DNA of 64,000 nucleotides, from positions 124,001-188,000 of the forward strand of contig CAZTFF010000003.1 in the NCBI GenBank assembly GCA_964612485.1. Direction: 5' to 3'. Position 1 is the first letter of the stretch, and each line of letters starts with the position of its first letter. Under the pieces are notes generated by a model that was not told the origin of the DNA, did not search any database, and saw nothing but the letters and a program-made list of their open reading frames with translations. Shown piece after piece: positions 43,683 through 51,645 of the stretch. Source of the stretch: JAFGNV01 sp964612485 (lineage in GTDB: Bacteria; Chloroflexota; Anaerolineae; 4572-78; J111). The translations under genes and the position numbers were made by a program.

Positions 43683-46160
43683 GTGTTAGCTAATTCATTT
43701 TCCTTACCAAACCAGGTCTTTGTTCCCTTAGGACTCACGGTTTTATACATTATTCTTTTTCTTTATCCCCTTTTACGCCGCAAATTATATGATACGGCCG
43801 GTGTTCTGTTTGCCGGTTTTTTGTTTACCGGCATTCTGTGGCACATCAATTTGATTGCCGCCGCAGCGCGCGTCCCCATCCTGACTCCGGCGCTCACGTG
43901 GGTTCATTTCTCCTCCTACGGGCTAATAATTTTAGCCACGCTCTATTGGGCGTTTACGTACGCCTTCCTGAAAAAAGAATGGACACCGCTTTGGGGCTGG
44001 GGCACCGGCCTGATCGGATTGGTGTTGGTGGTTGTGCTGGATATAGGCTGGCTGTACCTGCCGCCGGCAGTCTTGGCCTGGAGCGGTGGTTGGATCACCG
44101 CCAATAATTTCACGTTCATTCTCAGCGGCGCGGTCTGGGCGGCCTTGATGATTTTTACCTTTATCATCGCCCAGCTTCAATTTTTTGGCACGCGCAACCC
44201 CTCTCACAAAAACCGGCTGCAATATCTGATCATCTCGCTGCTGATGCTGGCCGGCGGTTTTGGCCTGTACCTGACCATGCGAGACCCCTTCTGGACCATC
44301 GGATTGATCACCGCCGGCCTGGGCGGCATGCTGGCTACCTACCTGGTGACGGTAGAAAACCTGGTAAACCTGGCGACCGGCGCGCGGTATGCCACTCGAA
44401 ACATCATCATTGCCCTGATCACCATTTCGGTCTACGTGGCCGGCATCTATGTGGTCAACATTTTTTTGGGCGATTTTTTGGAGGCCACCATTGCTAACCG
44501 TTTTCTGGACCGCACCCTGCTGCTGGCAACCATCACCGCCATCTTGCTGACCATCGTTTACGCGCCCATCCGCCGCATCAGCCTGGCTGTGGCCAACCGG
44601 CTGCTATTTGGACAAACCTACAATTTCCAGACGGTGATCCAAAATTACACCCAAATCATCAACAACATTCTTTACCTGAACGAACTGGCGGCGGCCATTT
44701 TGAACCAACTTGACCAGGCCCCCGGAGTCAACAAAGCCGCGCTGTTTATGGTTGACACCGAAACAGAACAGCAGTTCAACTTCCGTTCGGTGATGCCCAA
44801 AGGCAACAACGGGCTGCCCAGGGAGATGGCCCTGGGAAAAAACACGCCCATCACCCGGCGGCTGGTTGAGCAGCGCCAGCAGCTTACCCAATACACGCTT
44901 GATATATCGCCGCAATTCAAAGACGTGCCGCAAAAAGACCGGGAAACGCTGAAATCGCTAAACTTCGAACGCTTCATTCCCATCTTGAAAAAAGAGGAGC
45001 TGATTGGTCTGTTGGCCATCGGCGCAAAAAAGACAAATGGCGCTTACAGCGCGCAAGATGTTCGATTACTCAGCACTTTGGCCGATCAAACGGCCATGGC
45101 CCTGGAAAATGCCGCCCTCTTCGACCGGCTGCAGCGCAATCTATCGCAAACCACCCGCATCAAAAACCTGATGGACGGCGTATTCGACAGCATCGACAAC
45201 GGGGTCATCACCACCGACATCGACGGAAATGTGACCCTGCTTAATCGCGCCGCCGAATCGATCCTGGCTTTATCCGCCGAGCAGTGTATTGGCCTCCCCT
45301 ACCTCCAGGCCTTCCCGCCGCTGGCCGACACGGTGCTGCCCAATCTCATCCAAAACGTTACCCGGCGAGAAAGCCGCTACAACGATTACGAAATTGTCTC
45401 CAACATTCCGCAGCGCGGCCTGATCAACCTCAGCCTGAGCCTGGGACCGCTGAAAGATGCCAAAAATCAAACCCAGGGCGTGGCCATTGTGGTTGATGAC
45501 CTGACCGAAACCAAACGGCTGCGGGCGGTACACGATATGTTTCGCTGCTACGTATCGCCGGCGGTGGTCGACCGGCTGCCCGCCGACCCCTCGGAACTGA
45601 AATTGGGCGGCAACCGGCAGATGGTGACAATTTTATTTGCCGACATCCGGGGCTTCACCTCATTCAGCGAGAGATTGCCCTCCGAAGAGCTGGTGGAAAT
45701 CCTCAACCAATACCTGTCCATTGCGGCGCGCTCTATTTTGATGTACGAAGGCACGTTGGATAAATTTATGGGCGATGCGGTGATGGGTATCTTCAACGCG
45801 CCCCTGCCCCAGCCGGATCATTGCTTGCGCGCCGTGCGGGCTGCCGCCGCCATGCAGCGCGCTGTATGTGATTACCACCACAGCATCGGCCAGGAACGGG
45901 GCTTAACTTTTGGCGTGGGCCTGCATTTGGGCGAAGCCGTGGTTGGCAACGTGGGCATGTCGGATCGAATGGATTATACCGCTATTGGCGATACGGTGAA
46001 TGTGGCTAAACGCATTCAAGAAAACAGCCCCGGCGGCACCATTTTGATGAGCGAGGCGGTGTACCAGGCCACCAAAGACTCCATCAACGCCTCATTTTAC
46101 CAGGATTTGCAGGCCAAAGGCCGCGAGCAGCCGGTTGCTACCTATCAATTGCATATGTAA
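43683..46160 (+). CDS. Membrane class III nucleotide cyclase (7TM-GAF-PAS-cyclase, probably adenylate)
   Basis: The 825-residue protein starts with GTG 43683 (GGAGG 9 nt upstream). Seven or eight membrane helices (about 10-300) are followed by GAF (about 330-480), PAS (about 490-610) and the cyclase domain (about 630-825). Catalytic Asp residues lie in FADIRGFTSF and MGDAVMGIF. The substrate-defining pair is Lys (DKFMGD) and Thr (DYTAIGDTVN), the class IIIb arrangement expected for ATP. It would make cAMP in response to signals sensed by the membrane, GAF and PAS parts. Confidence 0.92.
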   Translation: MLANSFSLPNQVFVPLGLTVLYIILFLYPLLRRKLYDTAGVLFAGFLFTGILWHINLIAAAARVPILTPALTWVHFSSYGLIILATLYWAFTYAFLKKEWTPLWGWGTGLIGLVLVVVLDIGWLYLPPAVLAWSGGWITANNFTFILSGAVWAALMIFTFIIAQLQFFGTRNPSHKNRLQYLIISLLMLAGGFGLYLTMRDPFWTIGLITAGLGGMLATYLVTVENLVNLATGARYATRNIIIALITISVYVAGIYVVNIFLGDFLEATIANRFLDRTLLLATITAILLTIVYAPIRRISLAVANRLLFGQTYNFQTVIQNYTQIINNILYLNELAAAILNQLDQAPGVNKAALFMVDTETEQQFNFRSVMPKGNNGLPREMALGKNTPITRRLVEQRQQLTQYTLDISPQFKDVPQKDRETLKSLNFERFIPILKKEELIGLLAIGAKKTNGAYSAQDVRLLSTLADQTAMALENAALFDRLQRNLSQTTRIKNLMDGVFDSIDNGVITTDIDGNVTLLNRAAESILALSAEQCIGLPYLQAFPPLADTVLPNLIQNVTRRESRYNDYEIVSNIPQRGLINLSLSLGPLKDAKNQTQGVAIVVDDLTETKRLRAVHDMFRCYVSPAVVDRLPADPSELKLGGNRQMVTILFADIRGFTSFSERLPSEELVEILNQYLSIAARSILMYEGTLDKFMGDAVMGIFNAPLPQPDHCLRAVRAAAAMQRAVCDYHHSIGQERGLTFGVGLHLGEAVVGNVGMSDRMDYTAIGDTVNVAKRIQENSPGGTILMSEAVYQATKDSINASFYQDLQAKGREQPVATYQLHM

Positions 46161-46408
46161 GATTAGAAATTGAACAACTTCCGCATCTAGAAAATTGGAG
46201 ATTAGGTCTAATCCAGGGATTAGAGATTGGGAGATTTTTAGCCTGAAATCTCTAATCTCCATTCTCTAATATCCTGAAAAATTGGGGAAGTTAATTAATC
46301 CTCATTCCTAAAAATTCTCCAAATTCTTTGTCCTTCCCTCAAAAAAATGCTATCATAATTAGCAGCAAACCTTGATGATACCAACTCAAAACACAAAGGA
46401 GTGTTAAA
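46161..46408. repeat. Intergenic region with 11-bp inverted repeat (relative of 3509-3559)
   Basis: GATTAGAGATT (46218-46228) pairs with 46247-46257; further partial repeats of AGATTAGG and TCTAATCC flank it. Sequence and arrangement resemble the hairpin at 3509-3559. Confidence 0.6.
46328..46356 (+). promoter_or_regulatory. Promoter for kbl
   Basis: TTGTCC, a 17-nt spacer and TATCAT, about 50 nt before the start codon. Confidence 0.5.
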
Positions 46409-47593
46409 ATGCCCGATAAATTAGCCTGGATCAACGATGCCCTGGACGAACTGCGGGAGAAAAAACTATACAACACCATCCGCACCATCAACTCGCCGCA
46501 GGGGGCGTGGCTTAACGTAGACGGAGAGCAAACCCTCAATTTTTGCTCCAACAATTACCTGGGCCTGGCTAACGATCCCCGGCTGGCCCAGGCAGCCATC
46601 GACGCGGTTGAACGGCTGGGGATTGGGCCGGGGGCCGTTCGCACCATTGCCGGAACCATGAGCCTGCACACGGAATTGGAACATCGCCTGGCGGAATTCA
46701 AAGAAGCGGACGCCGCCATTTCGTTTCAATCCGGCTTTACCGCCAACCTGGCCGTCATTCCGGCCCTGGTTGGCCGGGGGGATGCGGTTTTTTCCGATGA
46801 ACTCAATCACGCCAGCATCATCGACGGCTGCCGCTTGAGCCGGGCCGACATTGTCCGCTACAACCACGCCAATGCCGAAAATCTTCGCCAGGTTTTAACC
46901 GAAAAACGAACGCAATACAACCGCGCCATCATCATCACCGATGGCGTTTTCAGCATGGACGGCGATATTGCGCCGCTTCCGGCCCTGGCCGATCTGGCCG
47001 ATGAATTCAACTGCATGCTCATGGTTGACGACGCCCACGGCGAAGGCGTGATGGGGCACGGCGGGCGGGGCATTGTTCACCACTTTGGGCTGCAAGGCCG
47101 GGTAGATGTGGAAGTGGGCACGATGTCGAAGGCGTTTGGCGCGGTGGGCGGTTACGTGGCCGGGAAATCGGCCATTGTCGAGTGGCTGCGCCAGCGGGGC
47201 CGTCCGTTCCTCTTCTCCTCAGCCATGACCGTGCCGGATACCGCCGCCTGCCTGGCCGCCGTGAACATTCTGGAAGAAAGCACGGCGTTGGTAGATAAAC
47301 TGTGGGACAACACCCGCTACTTCAAAGAGAAAATGCAGGCTGCGGGATTTGATATCGGGCAGAGTGTCACGCCCATCACCCCCGTGATGCTCAAGGAAGA
47401 AGAGTTGACCCAAACCTTCAGCCACCGCCTGTTTGAGGAAAATGTATTTGCCATGGCCATTGCCTTTCCCACGGTTCCATTAGGTAAAGCCCGTATCCGG
47501 GTGATGATCTCGGCGGTTCACAGCCGGAGCGATCTGGATCAGGGGCTGGCTGTGTTTACCCGCGTGGGGCAAGAGTTGAACGTACTTGGCTAA
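46409..47593 (+). CDS. kbl: Glycine C-acetyltransferase (2-amino-3-ketobutyrate CoA ligase)
   Basis: This 394-residue alpha-oxoamine synthase uses PLP. The N-terminus (LYNTIRTINSPQGAWLNVDG) and LNFCSNNYLGLANDP are typical of KBL. The cofactor Lys241 is in TMSKAFG, and MVDDAHGEG carries the Asp. It splits 2-amino-3-ketobutyrate with CoA into glycine and acetyl-CoA in threonine breakdown. No threonine dehydrogenase gene is adjacent. Related enzymes (BioF, HemA, SPT) share the fold; KBL is best by N-terminal motif. AAAGGAG precedes the ATG. Confidence 0.9.
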   Translation: MPDKLAWINDALDELREKKLYNTIRTINSPQGAWLNVDGEQTLNFCSNNYLGLANDPRLAQAAIDAVERLGIGPGAVRTIAGTMSLHTELEHRLAEFKEADAAISFQSGFTANLAVIPALVGRGDAVFSDELNHASIIDGCRLSRADIVRYNHANAENLRQVLTEKRTQYNRAIIITDGVFSMDGDIAPLPALADLADEFNCMLMVDDAHGEGVMGHGGRGIVHHFGLQGRVDVEVGTMSKAFGAVGGYVAGKSAIVEWLRQRGRPFLFSSAMTVPDTAACLAAVNILEESTALVDKLWDNTRYFKEKMQAAGFDIGQSVTPITPVMLKEEELTQTFSHRLFEENVFAMAIAFPTVPLGKARIRVMISAVHSRSDLDQGLAVFTRVGQELNVLG

Positions 47594-47599
47594 GGCCCG

Positions 47600-49108
47600 T
47601 TATTCATAGATTCGATTGTCCGTCCAGCGGGCAACATTGGCCAGAACGGCAGACGGATCGACATAAGCTTCTCGTAGAAGTTTGTGATAAACGCTTTCCT
47701 CATGGCTCCTGAGATGATACTTCTTATGCGCCGCCCGGTACGATGGGGCGGCGTTTTGGGGCATAAAATAATGGCCCATACCGGCCAGAACATCGGCGGT
47801 GCCGCTGCCTTCGTCAAACTGCTCCTTTGTTCGCCAGACAATCTCGGCGGGCAGCAAATCTTCAAATGCTTTTCGTAGTATCCACTTCTCTACCGGCATT
47901 TCATTCTGAAATTGCCGAATTTTCAAACCGGCGGGAATGCGCTGCCCCAACTCGATCATTTCCATATCGAGAAACGGCACCCGGCCTTCCAGCGAATGGG
48001 CCATCGTAAGTCGATCAACGCGCTGCAAGTTGATGTTATGGAGGGAAGCCACGCTGCGGTAGAGTTCCTCATGCAGCGGCATATCCGGGTCAAAATCTTT
48101 GTAATAGGTGTAGCCGCCAAACAGCTCGTCCGCGCCTTCCCCGGTGAGGATCACTTTGACGTGTTGCGCTGCCAGCCGCGATACAAAGTAGGAGGGCACG
48201 GCGCTTCGCACCAAATCCTGATCAAAAGATTCCAGATAGAAAATGACCTCCGGCAAAAAGCGCTGGACATCGTCCGGGGTAAAGAGATATTCGTGATGGA
48301 TGCTGCCGATGTGCTGCGCCACCAGCCGCGCGGCCTGCACATCCTGGCTGCCCTCAAGGCCAACAGAGAAGGTATGCAGTTCTTTCATATGCTTGCGGGC
48401 CACTGCCGCGATGATACTGCTGTCCAAACCGCCGGAGAGAAACGCACCCAATGGAACATCGCTCATTAACCGTTTAGCAATGGCCCGCTCCAGTGTTTCC
48501 CGGAGCAGCCGGCACCACTGCTCAACCGGCAAATCTTCCGGTTCGGCCCGTGGCAGATCGCGATATTTATGGAAGCCTGTTTGCGAATGAAAATAACTGC
48601 CGGGGGGAAACTCCTCAACATCTGTGGCGCGGCCGGAGAGGGCTTTCAGTTCCGAGGCAAATAACATTCTTTGCCCATCGCGTCCAAAATACAAAGGTTT
48701 GATGCCCACCGGGTCTCGCGCCGCAAACAGTTCGTGGCCGTCTGTCAGGATAAAGGCGTACATTCCATCAAGATTTTTGGCCATATCACAGCCCAGGTCT
48801 TCATAAAGATGCAAGGGCACCTCACTATCGCTCGATGTTTTAAATTGGTGCGTGGCGGATAGGGCTTCTTTGAAAGACTCGAAATTGTAGATCTCGCCGT
48901 TAGCCACAATCCCAAGGGTTTTATCCTCGCTAAAGAGCGGCTGCTGCCCCCCTGCCGGGTCCATAATCGACAGCCGGCGATGCCCCAACGTGGCTTGCGG
49001 CCAGGATGCCAGCCCGCTCGCATCGGGGCCACGATGTTGCAGGCTTTTCATAAGTTGGCGGGTCCGTTCGGGATTATGCTCTCCCCAAATAGCTGTAACT
49101 CCACACAT
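47600..49108 (-). CDS. asnB: Asparagine synthase (glutamine-hydrolysing)
   Basis: The frame is open from 49204, but the protein must begin MCGV at 49108 so that Cys2 is the glutaminase nucleophile; this gives 502 residues. The N-terminal domain has HRGPD and NGEIYN; the C-terminal synthetase has LSGGLDSS (ATP pyrophosphatase loop) and LTGEGADELFGGY. It makes asparagine from aspartate, glutamine and ATP. It converges on kbl with a 6-nt gap and no clear terminator. Confidence 0.94.
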   Translation of the reverse strand: MCGVTAIWGEHNPERTRQLMKSLQHRGPDASGLASWPQATLGHRRLSIMDPAGGQQPLFSEDKTLGIVANGEIYNFESFKEALSATHQFKTSSDSEVPLHLYEDLGCDMAKNLDGMYAFILTDGHELFAARDPVGIKPLYFGRDGQRMLFASELKALSGRATDVEEFPPGSYFHSQTGFHKYRDLPRAEPEDLPVEQWCRLLRETLERAIAKRLMSDVPLGAFLSGGLDSSIIAAVARKHMKELHTFSVGLEGSQDVQAARLVAQHIGSIHHEYLFTPDDVQRFLPEVIFYLESFDQDLVRSAVPSYFVSRLAAQHVKVILTGEGADELFGGYTYYKDFDPDMPLHEELYRSVASLHNINLQRVDRLTMAHSLEGRVPFLDMEMIELGQRIPAGLKIRQFQNEMPVEKWILRKAFEDLLPAEIVWRTKEQFDEGSGTADVLAGMGHYFMPQNAAPSYRAAHKKYHLRSHEESVYHKLLREAYVDPSAVLANVARWTDNRIYE

Positions 49109-49175
49109 TCTAAGTTTGTTCCTTTCCGTTTCTGTTAATTTTTTTCTTATCGCGTCGCGCGCTCCAACCGGGGTA

Positions 49176-49204
49176 ATCATAATGAACAGGCCCGCATGAG
49201 TCAA
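49176..49204 (-). promoter_or_regulatory. Promoter for asnB
   Basis: On the minus strand TTGACT, a 17-nt spacer and TATGAT. Predicted start near 49169, 61 nt before MCGV, which also rules out the longer upstream start. Confidence 0.6.
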
Positions 49205-49285
49205 CCCTTTGCAAGAATCTCAACTGCTCTAAGAGCGTGTTTCTTAAATGTCATTAGTATGAGAAAAACGTGGTAATATAAAAGG

Positions 49286-49352
49286 GCAGGACACGGTAGA
49301 TCGATTGTCATTTGGTCTTGAGACCGTCTCGGAGCTGAGATCGCCGTGTCCT
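49286..49352. ncRNA. Possible structured RNA or leader hairpin upstream of asnB
   Basis: AGGACACGG (49288-49296) pairs with CCGTGTCCT (49344-49352) around a 47-nt loop that has its own GGTCT-TG-AGACC helix. On the plus strand an extended -10 (TGGTAATAT, ending 49279) would start a transcript right at the helix. On the minus strand TTTT follows the helix. Either a small RNA or a minus-strand hairpin is possible; 49373-49470 beyond it looks like a decayed dispersed repeat. Confidence 0.3.
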
Positions 49353-49502
49353 CTGAGGAGTGAAGGAAGCGCAGCGGCTGAAGCGACGAAGAATCTTCGC
49401 TAACGGGCTTGGAAAGCTATCAACCCGAAGACTCTTTGCTCCCGTTGGTCGCTCAGAGTGACATGGCAGGCCAATTTTACCGCCAGTTTCGATTTAAAAA
49501 GC

Positions 49503-50624
49503 CTAACCCAGATATTCGGCCAGCAGGCGGGCGGTATTGACAACGGCCTCAAGGTGGGTACGCTCGTAGGCGTGGGAGCTATCCACACCCGGCCCCAGCA
49601 GGCCAACGCGCACATCAAAACCGGCCCGCAGCGCCACGCTGCCGTCGGAGGCGTAGTTCACATACACATCCAGGTTGTAGGGGATGTCCGCGGCCTGGGC
49701 CAGTTCCACCAATTGACGCCGTACCTGCAAATCGTACGGCCCGGTCATATCCTTCACGGCAATGCTCACCCCAAATTCATCCGAGGTCTGGCCTTCGCCC
49801 ACCGCGCCCATATCAACCACCAGCAGTTCCTGTGTATCTGTCGGAATTCCCACCGCCCCGCCGTGGCCTACCTCTTCATAGGTGCTGAAGTAGAGATAGG
49901 CTGGCCGGGCGGGTAGAATTCCGGCCCGCCCCATCATCTCCGCCGCCCCCAGGGCAGCCGCCACCCCGGCTTTGTCATCCAGATGGCGCGATTTGATGAA
50001 ACCGGCTTCGGTGTAGACAGCGCGAGGGTCCCAGGCCACAAAATCACCCACCGCGATCCCCAGCGCTTCCGTTTCTTCTTTTGACGATGTCCGCGCATCC
50101 AGGCGGACTTCCAGGTGATCCATAGAATCGCCCAATTGGTGAATTTGATCTCTGGGATGGATATGCACCGATTGTTTGGTCAACAGAACCGTGCCGGGGA
50201 TGAGGGCACCGTTGGCTGTTTCAACCAGGCAATACTCGCCCACCACGGTTGAGGGCAAATATCCGCCCAGCGGCGTCAATTTCAAGCGTCCATTTTTTTT
50301 GATCTCCTTGACCATCGCGCCCAGGGTATCCACATGGGTGGCAATGGTGCATGGCAATGTATCCTCATCACCCAGCGATATATCCTCATCGCCCGACGAC
50401 ATATTTTCCTCGCCCGGCGGCGCCGATTCGTCGCCCGCTGCCGTCGGGAGAATTGCCACCAGGCTCCCTTTGACCGTGCGGTAGGTGCGCAGGTTCAGTT
50501 GGCCGCATATTTCTTCAATCAAGGCAATAGCGGCCCCGGTATTCCCGCTGGGGCTGGGGGTCTTCAGCAAACGCAGCAAAACATCAAGCATAAACTCTGA
50601 ATCAGGTTGAACATTGAGTGGCAT
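49503..50624 (-). CDS. M42-family metallo-aminopeptidase (FrvX/PepA type) with repeat insertion
   Basis: This is a 373-residue cytoplasmic aminopeptidase with a two-metal site: THVDTLGAM, SRHLDDKAG, TYEEVGHGG, and SSHAYERTH at the end. Between the N-terminal strand and the first metal ligand is an acidic insertion (AAGDESAPPGEENMSSGDED and following) that the family lacks. It is encoded by four degenerate 21-bp repeats at 50360-50443. The reading frame is intact. It probably removes N-terminal residues from peptides. Confidence 0.9.
   Translation of the reverse strand: MPLNVQPDSEFMLDVLLRLLKTPSPSGNTGAAIALIEEICGQLNLRTYRTVKGSLVAILPTAAGDESAPPGEENMSSGDEDISLGDEDTLPCTIATHVDTLGAMVKEIKKNGRLKLTPLGGYLPSTVVGEYCLVETANGALIPGTVLLTKQSVHIHPRDQIHQLGDSMDHLEVRLDARTSSKEETEALGIAVGDFVAWDPRAVYTEAGFIKSRHLDDKAGVAAALGAAEMMGRAGILPARPAYLYFSTYEEVGHGGAVGIPTDTQELLVVDMGAVGEGQTSDEFGVSIAVKDMTGPYDLQVRRQLVELAQAADIPYNLDVYVNYASDGSVALRAGFDVRVGLLGPGVDSSHAYERTHLEAVVNTARLLAEYLG
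50360..50443. repeat. Four 21-bp tandem repeats inside the M42 gene
   Basis: Units 50360, 50381, 50402 and 50423, each 21 bp, share a TCCTCATCGCCC-like core and keep the frame. They encode the acidic GDED insertion. Confidence 0.75.
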
Positions 50625-50890
50625 AAGGTTACTCCAATTATTACAATTCTAATATTCTTACATATTTTTAGATAGATAGAGAGCAATGGTAACACCATTC
50701 CCCAAATTATAGAAATATCTTCAAAAATAGCTCACCTGGGCGATAAAACTGCGCCGAAAACGCCAAAAGAGTTATAAAAAATTAGCTCAATCCCAGCCAA
50801 GAAATCACCCGGATTGGTGTAGATAAGCCTTTCGCAAACATCTATAATAGTTTCATACACCGAAATTTCAAGAAAAAAGGAGACGGGTCA
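50625..50890. promoter_or_regulatory. Divergent intergenic region before the MscS gene
   Basis: The region is 266 nt and AT-rich. A perfect TATAAT at 50843-50848 lies 42 nt before the MscS start, but no good -35 is seen. No structure or repeat was noticed. Confidence 0.3.
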
Positions 50891-51526
50891 ATGCCAACTC
50901 AACAAACAGAACAAATCATAAATTATGGTCAGATGGGGCTGGGTATTTTGATTGTGCTGTTCCTGGGGCTGCTGCTCTACATTTTTGTACGCCGGGGAAT
51001 CAACGCCTTGCATCAAAATAATTATATTTCCGAATCGTTGCGGGCCGTTTTTCAGATCATTTTACGTTGGACGGTGGTCATTCTCATCATCCTGCTCGTT
51101 TTACAGCAAATCGGCGTGCAATTGACCAGTGTCTGGACGGCTCTGTCGGCGTTTGTTGTTTTTGTGGGGGTTGGATTGGTAGCTGTGTGGAGTATCTTGA
51201 GCAATATCCTCTCTTCGATTTTACTGTTGATGTTCCAACCCTTTAGCGTTGGCGATAAGATAGAAATCACGGAAGCAACCGGTGGGGCCGGACTCCGAGG
51301 TAAAGTAGTCAACCTGAATATGTTGTACACCTTTATCGTCGAAGAAAACGACAGCCAAAACGGTACGGAAGAAAACAGGGCGCAGGGGCCGGCCATCACC
51401 CAGGTGCCAAATAATATGTTCTTCCAAAAAACAATCCGGCGCTGGCGGGGCCTCAACACCCGGCAGTTGGAAGACATCATTTTTAGAGACGACAAACAGA
51501 GCATCAAAGAAAACGCGGCATTGTAA
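50891..51526 (+). CDS. Small MscS-family mechanosensitive channel
   Basis: This 211-residue protein has three membrane helices (about 15-35, 55-75, 85-110). The third contains a glycine-rich pore helix (AFVVFVGVGLVAVWSILSN), then the beta domain starts at PFSVGDKIEI. It is shorter than E. coli MscS (286) and lacks most of the C-terminal alpha/beta domain. It would release solutes on osmotic downshock. AAAAGGAGAC precedes the ATG. Confidence 0.88.
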   Translation: MPTQQTEQIINYGQMGLGILIVLFLGLLLYIFVRRGINALHQNNYISESLRAVFQIILRWTVVILIILLVLQQIGVQLTSVWTALSAFVVFVGVGLVAVWSILSNILSSILLLMFQPFSVGDKIEITEATGGAGLRGKVVNLNMLYTFIVEENDSQNGTEENRAQGPAITQVPNNMFFQKTIRRWRGLNTRQLEDIIFRDDKQSIKENAAL

Positions 51527-51540
51527 GATTAATGCCAAAA

Positions 51541-51567
51541 CCCCAAAGGTTTGTAAAGCCTTTGGGG
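51541..51567. terminator. Hairpin after the MscS gene
   Basis: CCCCAAAGG (51541-51549) pairs with CCTTTGGGG (51559-51567) around 9 nt; AAAA before it gives a T-run only on the minus strand. The sequence (followed by TCTGAACTATCG) resembles the ends of the repeat at 55548 and 59215. Confidence 0.5.
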
Positions 51568-51645
51568 TCTGAACTATCGAAACAACTCACAAAACTGAGC
51601 CGGGGGTTTGTTTTTTTTTAAGAAATAACGCATCATAAGTATATA

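Noticed and set aside
49109..49204. Longer asnB start at 49204
   Set aside because: It would bury the catalytic Cys2 and overlaps the -35 box of the predicted promoter.
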